From Deinococcus taeanensis (GTDB lineage: Bacteria; Deinococcota; Deinococci; Deinococcales; Deinococcaceae), in contig NZ_CP083455.1 in NCBI RefSeq assembly GCF_020229735.1, positions 2,727,501 through 2,791,500 on the forward strand: DNA of 64,000 nt, read 5' to 3'. Position numbers and translations under genes: made by a program. Positions 50,048-56,504 of the stretch are shown piece after piece. The notes under the pieces are model-generated. The model searched no databases, was not told where the DNA came from, and saw only the letters and a list, made by a program, of their open reading frames with translations. Each line of letters opens with the position of its first letter. Position 1 is the stretch's first letter.

Positions 50048-50314
50048 TCACAAGCCGCTCGGCGGCAGGGTGAGCAGCTCGTCCTGGGAGGCCGGCGCGT
50101 ATTCCAGCGTCCAGCCGGGCCGTTTGAGGATCCGCCCTTCTTCGCGCAGGGCGTCGACCTCGTGCGGCGCGGGCGGCGCGCAGGTCAGGCGCAGGCCGCG
50201 AACAATCTCCTCGGCGGCTTCGGGCCGCCGGAACCGGTAACTCTGGGGCGGCTGGCCCGCCCGGCGCACGGTCAGGCGCCAGGCGGGATGCAAAACGGGT
50301 CCGGGCGGCTGCAC
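50048..50314 (-). CDS. Hypothetical element protein
   Basis: 88 aa (YRFRRPEAAEEIVRGLRLTCAPP ... EYAPASQDELLTLPPSGL). It follows the order of a minus-strand module with the wHTH genes. No motif or family; the ORF is kept because its codon use is consistent and no better frame exists. Confidence 0.45.
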   Translation of the reverse strand: MQPPGPVLHPAWRLTVRRAGQPPQSYRFRRPEAAEEIVRGLRLTCAPPAPHEVDALREEGRILKRPGWTLEYAPASQDELLTLPPSGL

Positions 50315-50327
50315 CCAGACCCGCCAC

Positions 50328-50342
50328 GTTCCCCGCGGGGAA
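50328..50342. repeat. Palindrome, copy 1
   Basis: GTTCCCCGCGGGGAA, one base short of the full 16-bp palindrome seen twice more in the element. Confidence 0.7.
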
Positions 50343-50361
50343 TGCTGACTCGCTGGTTGTC

Positions 50362-50934
50362 TCAGGTGTGCACGTCGGGTTGCCGGAGAGCCGCCTTGAG
50401 ATTGGGGGCCCAGGAGAGACTCAGCATCTGTGCGATCTCACCGACACCCTGCCGTGAAGGTGCGCCGTAGTCAGCCTCGGATTCGGTGTACTCCTCACGC
50501 AGGAGATCCAGCAGCCGGAAGGTGTAGGCATCGTCGCCCTTACCCAACGTCCGTTCTCGGTTCAGCTCCGCTTGAACCACTTCGAGCAGGTGGAGCTGGA
50601 CGTTCTGCTGCCCAGTGGCGTTCACGAAATCCAGGATGAGGTCGGTATGGGTTGGCAGCGGTCGGGTAAACATTCGCATTGTGCCGCCGGCCTCGAGGGT
50701 GGTCCAGATGGCCTGTACGAGCTCGCCGGTATCAACGAGCAGATCACGGCACATGGCGGTCCAATTCATGCGGGCGGCAGGTTCGGCCTGTTGGGCCCAG
50801 CCGGGAAAGGTGCTGTCGAGAAGATGCGTGGCCAGATCATCCAGGATGCGGCAGGTCTGCCAGACCGTGACCGTATGAAGCAGGGTCTGCTCTTCAAGTG
50901 GAATGGGTCGAAACGTCTTGCGGTTATTGCTCAT
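50362..50934 (-). CDS. Hypothetical element protein behind structured leader
   Basis: 190 aa from the ATG at 50934, with GAGGTG 6 nt upstream. All-helical appearance (LLHTVTVWQTCRILDDLATHLL; HTDLILDFVNATGQQNVQLHLLEVVQAEL). Codon use is less GC-biased than the neighbouring core genes. The 5' leader contains a hairpin shared with 54545-54645. Function unknown. Confidence 0.65.
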   Translation of the reverse strand: MSNNRKTFRPIPLEEQTLLHTVTVWQTCRILDDLATHLLDSTFPGWAQQAEPAARMNWTAMCRDLLVDTGELVQAIWTTLEAGGTMRMFTRPLPTHTDLILDFVNATGQQNVQLHLLEVVQAELNRERTLGKGDDAYTFRLLDLLREEYTESEADYGAPSRQGVGEIAQMLSLSWAPNLKAALRQPDVHT

Positions 50935-51027
50935 GTGATGCACCTCAGTTTGGATTCTGGGATGGCTCTGGATTCCTAGGCCCCTCCATCCAGGTGAGGA
51001 TATTACCATTAGGCGGGATTACGTCAA
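50935..51027 (-). promoter_or_regulatory. Promoter and structured leader, copy A
   Basis: -35 TTGACG (51022-51027), 16-bp spacer, -10 TAATAT (51000-51005), then a leader of about 58 nt. CTGGATGG pairs with CCATCCCAG around the loop GGGGCCTAGGAATCCAG, and GAGGTG precedes the ATG. The same arrangement recurs at 54545-54645. Confidence 0.65.
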
Positions 51028-51257
51028 GTGATAAGAAGGCTTGGTGGACGTGGCGACAGTTATTTGCAGAAGGTCGGAGCGCGGGCTCTCGGGGATGGGC
51101 AGGTGTTTTCCACCGATTGCAACTACCTGTCGGGCCTGAATGCCCGAGGGAGGAGGCGGGGCGCATCTGCAGATGTCTTTGCGCAGCAAGCAACAGCCGC
51201 CAGCTTCGTCTATCAACGTCTGACGTTGCCCGATCGGTGGACGAAGATCGCTCGCAT

Positions 51258-51425
51258 ATGCACCTGCTGACCCTGAAGGAAACCCAAGCCGCCCTGCGCC
51301 TCTCGCGCTCCACGGTGCTCCACTTCATCTACAGCGGGGCGCTGCCCGCCTCCAAGCTGGGCCGCTCCTGGCGGATCGCGGCTGAAGACCTCGCGGTCTT
51401 CGTGCGTCTGCGGAGACAGCGCTAA
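51258..51425 (+). CDS. Excisionase-like small HTH protein
   Basis: 55 aa: LTLKETQAALRLSRSTVLHF ... ASKLGRSWRIAAEDL is the MerR/excisionase HTH pattern. The ATG at 51258 is chosen over upstream in-frame codons because the preceding residues do not fit the family. It lies just before the HUH gene on the same strand. It could regulate that gene or act as a second recombination factor. Confidence 0.7.
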   Translation: MHLLTLKETQAALRLSRSTVLHFIYSGALPASKLGRSWRIAAEDLAVFVRLRRQR

Positions 51426-51479
51426 GGGACTTGACCCGCCACGGTCCACCTGGCGGGACAAGGACTCAGGGCTCCAGTC

Positions 51480-52103
51480 ATGGACTCCACGCGAATCACT
51501 CCCGACTGTGTCGAGCAGTACCGCTCGGCCTACCCTGAAGCAGCCGCGTACCTCGATCAGCACGGCAATTACCTCCCCGACGCTCTGAAGGACACCACCA
51601 GAGGCCGGAACAGTGCTGCGCAGAGCCTACTTGAGTGGATGGAGCGGCTGAAGGCGGTGTCAGGTTGCGACACCCTCGTCATGGGTACGCTCGACCTCAG
51701 GGAACTGGACCATCTACCCCTTTACAGCAAGCGCACGATCGCGAGAGCGCAGAAGATCGTGGATGCTCACTTCCGGCGCCAGGACGTGAACGAGTACATC
51801 TGGAAGCTAGAGCGTGGTCGGGACGGCGGTACCCACGTCCACGCCGTTATCGCTGCCGATGCCAATCTCATGGATTTCGTGCACTACAAGGTGGTCGAGA
51901 ATGATCTCGAGACCGCGCGTTACCTCTGTAAACCAGCCGACGCGCGGGCCTGCGGACGTCGACCGAAAGACCTGTCGACATGGACGCCGCAGCAGTTTGA
52001 TGAGCAGCGGATGGCCGCCATCAATGACTTCGTCACCCGGCCCGTTGGCGGTGGGGAGCGAATGCGGTTCCGTCATCACCACGGCCTCGGGCGGCGGTCC
52101 TAA
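51480..52103 (+). CDS. HUH/YxxK rolling-circle Rep-like protein
   Basis: 207 aa. Motif order matches small rolling-circle initiators: a beta strand LVMGTLDL (about 67-74), the HUH-type motif HVH (119-121, preceded by LERGRDGGT), then YLCK (148-151) as YxxK with the presumed catalytic Tyr148. No primase or helicase domain. It should nick and rejoin single strands if active. A 21-bp hairpin lies 50 bp beyond its stop. The call rests on motifs; overall similarity to known families was not testable. Confidence 0.6.
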   Translation: MDSTRITPDCVEQYRSAYPEAAAYLDQHGNYLPDALKDTTRGRNSAAQSLLEWMERLKAVSGCDTLVMGTLDLRELDHLPLYSKRTIARAQKIVDAHFRRQDVNEYIWKLERGRDGGTHVHAVIAADANLMDFVHYKVVENDLETARYLCKPADARACGRRPKDLSTWTPQQFDEQRMAAINDFVTRPVGGGERMRFRHHHGLGRRS

Positions 52104-52155
52104 TACCCTACGTGTTATAGCCCTCCCGTTACCCCAGAGCCTGGCTGTCTCGAAG

Positions 52156-52211
52156 AGGTGGTGGTAGACCGACCAAGCCGCAGTGCGGAGTTGGTCGGTC
52201 TACCACCACCT
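52156..52211. repeat. 21-bp perfect hairpin after the HUH gene
   Basis: AGGTGGTGGTAGACCGACCAA at 52156-52176 and its exact complement at 52191-52211 flank a loop that folds again (CCGC/GCGG). CTGGCTGTC occurs on both sides (52141 and 52231). No T-run follows. The remaining 52104-52543 stretch has no gene; it holds palindrome copy 2 and a 9-bp stem (52499-52530) that may terminate the integrase. Confidence 0.7.
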
Positions 52212-52427
52212 TCCTGCATACGACCTGGCTCTGGCTGTCCCCAGCATGGTCGGGCCAAGCGTAAGCGGTGGTCGGCAGTCGTGCCAGGAGATGGCATAAG
52301 GGGTCTCTGACACGCGTAAGGAGTTCGTGTGCCTGTACGTGCACGCCACACCAGACTCCGGCCTCCGACGCGAGCCGACCTCTTGCCGCCGGGCTGTCAG
52401 GACGTTCCTGGGAGGACAGTCGCGCGC

Positions 52428-52443
52428 GTTCCCCGCGGGGAAC
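52428..52443. repeat. Palindrome, copy 2
   Basis: GTTCCCCGCGGGGAAC, perfect 16 bp (18 with flanking C and G). Confidence 0.8.
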
Positions 52444-52543
52444 GTGGCGGGCCGATCAGGCGGGAAGCCACGACTCATCGTGGCGAACTGACAGGAAGCC
52501 GGCGACCTGCCGCACTGCTCGGGTCGCCGGGGTGCTGGGAACG

Positions 52544-53761
52544 TCACTTCACGGAAGGGGTGGCGAGCTGATCGCGCAGGCTGAACGTGGAGACCCGCTT
52601 CTCGTCGTCCGTGACGTGCCGGTAAATGTCGAGGGTGATCGACGGACTGGCGTGACCGGCGACGGCAGCAACAACTTCCACCTTCTCGCCCGCCCGGAGG
52701 CGCTGGGTGATGTGCGTATGGCGGGCGGTGTGCGAGCTGAAGTGGGGCAACTCAGCCGCATCACAGATGGCGTAGATGGCCCTGTTGACGTTCCTGGGGT
52801 GCACGGCAGTGCCAATCGCCGTAGTGAAGACCAGGCCAGTCTCGACCCAGGCGTCACCTGCCAGCTCCCTATCGGCCTGCTGGTGGGCTGCCTGTGCGTG
52901 CAGGATCTCCAGGAGATCCGGGCTGGCATACAGGCGGCGCCGGGAGCCAGCGGTCTTCAGCGCTCCGATGACCGCCCGGTTGGCCTCAATCTTCACCTGC
53001 TGCTCAATGCGGATCTCGCCGGATGCGAGGTCGATGTCCTGCCAGCGGAGGCCGAGACCCTCGCCACGGCGCAGGCCCAGCGAGAAGAGGGTGTAGAAGA
53101 AGGGATACAGGGCGTCCCCGTGCGCTGCTCGCAGGAAGACACGCAGTTCGCTGGTGGTCAGCGCCTTGCGTGTCTGTCGGCTGCGCTCCGCGACGGTCAT
53201 GGTGATGCGAACGCCCTGGGCGGGGTTGATCACCAGCACCTCCTCTTCGATGGCTTCGTCCAGTGCGGCGCGCAGATGGGCCATGACCTTGCGGGCGGTG
53301 CTGACGGACAGCGACTTCGCCATCAGGTCAGCCGCCAGCTGCCGGATGTGCGTGCGCCGGAGATCCTGCAGGCGCACCCGCCTCAGGCGCGACGGCACAT
53401 GCTTCAGGCGGAAGGTGTACTGCTCATGCGTCCCAGGAGCGACCTGTGGCTTGCGGCGGGCCAGCCACAGGTCCAGCCACTCGCCCAGCGTCGTGGCGTC
53501 CGGCAGGCTGAGGAGCCCTTTCCGCTGGGCAGCCAGGACCTCCGTCAGGGCCCGGCTGGCTTCTCGCTTGGTGGGGGCCGTCCCACTGCGCCGGATCTGC
53601 TTGCCCTTATCGTCCCGGCCCAGGGTCGCCTGCCACCGGTAGCGGCCGTCGGGCAACTGGTAGATGCCGCCATCGCCGTTGCCACGGGTGCGGCGGCGGG
53701 CGGTGTGTGCCGGCTCTCCGAAGGCCGACACTCCTGTCATGGTGGGCTTTCTGCGGGTCAT
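52544..53761 (-). CDS. int: Tyrosine recombinase (integrase)
   Basis: 405 aa. N-terminal arm-binding domain (GGIYQLPDGRYRWQATLGRD), SAM-like core-binding domain (TLGEWLDLWLARRKP), and catalytic domain: Arg in LGLRRGEGLGL, HTARHTHI (HxxR), GHASPSITLDIYRHV (His and nucleophile Tyr). It should recombine the 54-bp att repeats. The start overlaps the excisionase stop by 4 bp. Confidence 0.95.
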   Translation of the reverse strand: MTRRKPTMTGVSAFGEPAHTARRRTRGNGDGGIYQLPDGRYRWQATLGRDDKGKQIRRSGTAPTKREASRALTEVLAAQRKGLLSLPDATTLGEWLDLWLARRKPQVAPGTHEQYTFRLKHVPSRLRRVRLQDLRRTHIRQLAADLMAKSLSVSTARKVMAHLRAALDEAIEEEVLVINPAQGVRITMTVAERSRQTRKALTTSELRVFLRAAHGDALYPFFYTLFSLGLRRGEGLGLRWQDIDLASGEIRIEQQVKIEANRAVIGALKTAGSRRRLYASPDLLEILHAQAAHQQADRELAGDAWVETGLVFTTAIGTAVHPRNVNRAIYAICDAAELPHFSSHTARHTHITQRLRAGEKVEVVAAVAGHASPSITLDIYRHVTDDEKRVSTFSLRDQLATPSVK

Positions 53762-53955
53762 CCGTGTATCTGCACCTGAGTGTCGATCCAGTTCAGGAGC
53801 GCACGCCTAGGAAAGAGCATTTTCTTACCCAGGCGGATGACGGGCAGGACGCCGCTGTGCGCCAGTTCGTACACGTGGTTACGGCCGATGTTCAGCATTT
53901 GAGCCGTCTGGTTGGCGCTCAGTAGCTCAGGTACAATGGGGGGGGTGGTTTGCAT
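53758..53955 (-). CDS. xis: Excisionase (MerR-like HTH)
   Basis: 65 aa: LLSANQTAQMLNIGRNHVYELAHSGVLPVIRLGKKMLFPRRAL is the excisionase HTH_17 pattern. ATG 53955 with AGGAGGAG 5 nt upstream. Co-translated with int, it should set the direction of recombination. Confidence 0.88.
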   Translation of the reverse strand: MQTTPPIVPELLSANQTAQMLNIGRNHVYELAHSGVLPVIRLGKKMLFPRRALLNWIDTQVQIHG

Positions 53956-54119
53956 GGAACTCCTCCTGGTGTCCTCAGTCACGTGCAGTTCTGTGCCGCA
54001 TCGGGAGGTAGTAGGACAACGCGGGAATGATCGGAGGAAGGTCGGGCATCAGCAATTGACCCTGGCGGCCGTTCGTCGAACTGCTCGGTGAGCCGTGCTG
54101 CTTAGGATGGTGGACCGTC

Positions 54120-54135
54120 GTTCCCCGCGGGGAAC
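54120..54135. repeat. Palindrome, copy 3
   Basis: GTTCCCCGCGGGGAAC, perfect. It lies in a 750-bp space (53956-54705) upstream of xis that holds no convincing gene, only a weak 44-codon ORF at 54301-54435 (minus). Confidence 0.8.
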
Positions 54136-54544
54136 GCTGAGGCAACCCGTTATGTTCATGGAGGCCAGTAGAATCGCTGACTGCTCAGCGAAGAGGTGCC
54201 AGTAGGGGGCCGAGTGCTGGGCCGTTGCAAGGCCCCTGCGTAACTACCGAGGGTGGACCTGTTCCTGTTCTGGCTACTACTGCAAAGCCATGACTGGACG
54301 TCAGGAAGCTGGAGATTGATGGCTCATTTGCGGCGATGCCTGCACAGTAGACATGGTGTAGTGGTCATAGCTAGCGTGCAGCCGCACTAGTCCACTGTTC
54401 AGCTCACTCTGACGAATCATCCGGCTCAGCATCATGTGCATACCATGGTGGCCCATCCGACAGAAAGCACTGGATAGCGGACTAGGGACCTTTGTGAGGT
54501 TCTCTAAGAGACACGATATCCGGGACCCCTATGCGGTGGTATGT

Positions 54545-54645
54545 TCCACGTGATCCACCTCGAAATTGGATTCAGAGAGGGCTCTGGTTTCCTAGGCCCC
54601 AGCCCTCTCTGCCAATTATATTATCACTAAGCGAAATTCCGGTAA
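54545..54645 (-). promoter_or_regulatory. Promoter and structured leader, copy B
   Basis: -35 TTACCG (54640-54645), 16-bp spacer, -10 TAATAT (54618-54623). The leader has an 11-bp stem CAGAGAGGGCT/AGCCCTCTCTG around the loop GGGGCCTAGGAAACCAG and then GAGGTGGATCACGTG. The reading frame stops after six codons, so this copy leads into a decayed gene. It lies beside the XRE gene. Confidence 0.6.
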
Positions 54646-54705
54646 GTAGCAATTCGGGTAGTGAAAGGGATATTTCCGATTGATGAATGCAGCACAATGC
54701 TGTTT

Positions 54706-54981
54706 ATGTCGATGGTGCGCTGGCGGCTGGCTGACTTTCTCGAAGAAAAAAACCTCACCGCTTATGCGCTGGGAAAGGCTACTGGGATCACCCGGATGAA
54801 CACCATCTACCGCATTGCCCGGCGCGGCGCCGAGCCCACACGGGTCGACCTGCCCACCCTGGCCCTGGTGCTTGACGGCCTGCAGAAGCTGACGGGAGCA
54901 CCCGTCAGCCTCACTGACGTCCTGGAATACGTTCCAGATACTCTGTCCCCTGCTGAGCCAGCGGGTGACCTGGAATGGTGA
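54706..54981 (+). CDS. XRE-type regulator, small
   Basis: 91 aa. VRWRLADFLEEKNLTAYALGKATGITRMNTIYRIAR is an HTH_XRE domain; the remainder sets the hydrophobic core (LPTLALVLDGLQKLTG, then a conserved DVLEYV). ATG 54706 or 54712; the GTG at 54661 adds residues not fitting the domain. Probably the element's repressor. Confidence 0.75.
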   Translation: MSMVRWRLADFLEEKNLTAYALGKATGITRMNTIYRIARRGAEPTRVDLPTLALVLDGLQKLTGAPVSLTDVLEYVPDTLSPAEPAGDLEW

Positions 54982-55241
54982 TCATCGTGAGGTTACTGTT
55001 GGGGGGGGAAACGCGAACGCTGAAGTGTTGACCCAGCGAGGGCAGGCAAGGGACGGGCTCACAGTTGTTCGTCAGCCCTCGTTTAAAAGAAATCCCTTAT
55101 CTGGATGCCAGTCAGTTGACGGAGATGCTTTTACGGTTTAGCCGCACCCTGATAATCAGGGTTGAACGGTCCCTCAAAGTTTGGCTGTTTGAATCTGCTG
55201 CGTCACCATTTGGACATGATGGAGCTTTGGGGGACTTTCTG
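54982..55241. other. Stretch before the IS element
   Basis: About 260 bp of AT-richer sequence; no gene supported. A 79-codon frame at 55065-55304 runs across the IS boundary and is probably chance. Confidence 0.4.
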
Positions 55242-56432
55242 AGTACCGGACAACTTGACTTCAAGCTGCGCTTGGCGTGTGAAACGGCGTGCTCAGCTGT
55301 CTGATCAGCTCGGGTAACTCGGGCAGCGCCCAACGCAAGGCATTGCAGAGCCGCTCCGCGCCATATCGCACGAGGCTCATGGCCGAGCGGCCATGAGCCT
55401 TCACTTTGACTGGGACCTGCGCCTGGAGCCACACGCCCACCCGCAGGCAGCTGACCCAGGCCAGGATGACCAGCCCGAACAGGCGTTCCAGTCGGTCGGG
55501 GCGAGTGATGCCGGTGCGCTCCAGGTCGAACCCCCGGACCTTGAGGCTGGCGAATGTGCACTCCACCGACCAGCGCGCCCGGTACAGAACGCACGTGTCC
55601 CAGACGTTGAAATCCGTGGCAATCGCCACCAGGTCCCCCGCGGGGGACCTGGTGGCCACGACCTGCATGACCTCGCCGTAGACGTTGGCTCTCTCCGCCA
55701 GGCACCGGACTTGCCCGATCTTCAGGTCACCGAACCACTCATCCACGCGCAATTCGTCGACGACAGCGTTCTTCCGGATGCGGATGGCCCGCTTGATTCC
55801 CTTGCGTTTCAGGAAATGGAACCACTCCCCGCCGATGAACTCCCGGTTGGCGACCAGGCCCTTCCAGCGGGACGCTGGAAGGGCCTTCAGGAGTCTCGAG
55901 ACAAGCTGAATGCGCTTCACCGTGCTGCTGTTCCCGTCGTGATCCAGAGCGGTCCACACGAGAGGAATCGTGTACCCGTGCAGCACGACGCCGAGGACCA
56001 GGAGGTTCAGGGGCGTGTCTCCTCGTTCCCACGTTGTGCGGTCCAGGCTGAGCAGCAGCTTCCCTGGGGGCAGCAGGGCCAGCAGGAAGGCGAGGAAGAC
56101 GGGCTCGGTCAGTTGCGGGTCCCGGCATCCTCGTTCCACCCGGCGTTTCTTCGCTTCGGTGGAGCTGCCCCCCGGGAGGTGAGCGCAAAGGTCACTCTGG
56201 TCTGGCAGTGACCATGGCCAGGACGATGTCTACGACACGCTGCAGCGTGTCGTTACGGAGGTAGGGAACGCAGGCTTTGAAGTGTTGGGTAAGTTCGGTA
56301 CGCTGGAGATCGGCGGGTTTTGGTGTCGTCACACACCCCAGAACACCGCCGTTTGTCGTGCCTGTCCGCACCCAGTCACACGTTCAGGGATTTCCTGTCC
56401 AGTACAGCCTCAACCTGAAGTTGTCCGGTACT
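55242..56432. mobile_element. IS4-family insertion sequence
   Basis: About 1.19 kb with 15-bp terminal inverted repeats AGTACCGGACAACTT (55242-55256) and its complement (56418-56432). It contains one transposase, frameshifted. No clear target duplication was seen. It has inserted into the integrative element. Confidence 0.8.
55261..56332 (-). pseudogene. IS4-type DDE transposase, frameshifted
   Basis: The N-terminus reads from GTG 56332 (TPKPADLQRTELTQHFKACV ... LAMVTARP) and meets a stop near 56204. The rest continues in another frame (SDLCAHLPGG, then a 293-codon frame with LSLDRTTWERGD as the first Asp, VANREF at the second position, where Asp is usual and Asn occurs, and RWSVECTFASLKVRGFD for the Glu). 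One base change of length would restore the reading frame. The second-Asp change also suggests inactivity. Confidence 0.75.
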
Positions 56433-56462
56433 GAAGAATTGGACAGTGGACTAGTAAGCGAA

Positions 56463-56487
56463 CGCCCCTCCGATGACCAGAGGGGCG
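56463..56487 (-). terminator. Hairpin after the DUF11 gene
   Basis: CGCCCCTC/GAGGGGCG stem, 9-nt loop, at the 3' end of the minus-strand lipoprotein gene. Confidence 0.6.
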
Positions 56488-56504
56488 ACTGCGTTCAGAA
56501 TAGA

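Noticed and set aside
52156..52211. Treating the 21-bp hairpin as a terminator for the HUH gene
   Set aside because: No T-run on either side, a folded loop and flanking repeats fit a nick site or origin better, though termination cannot be excluded.
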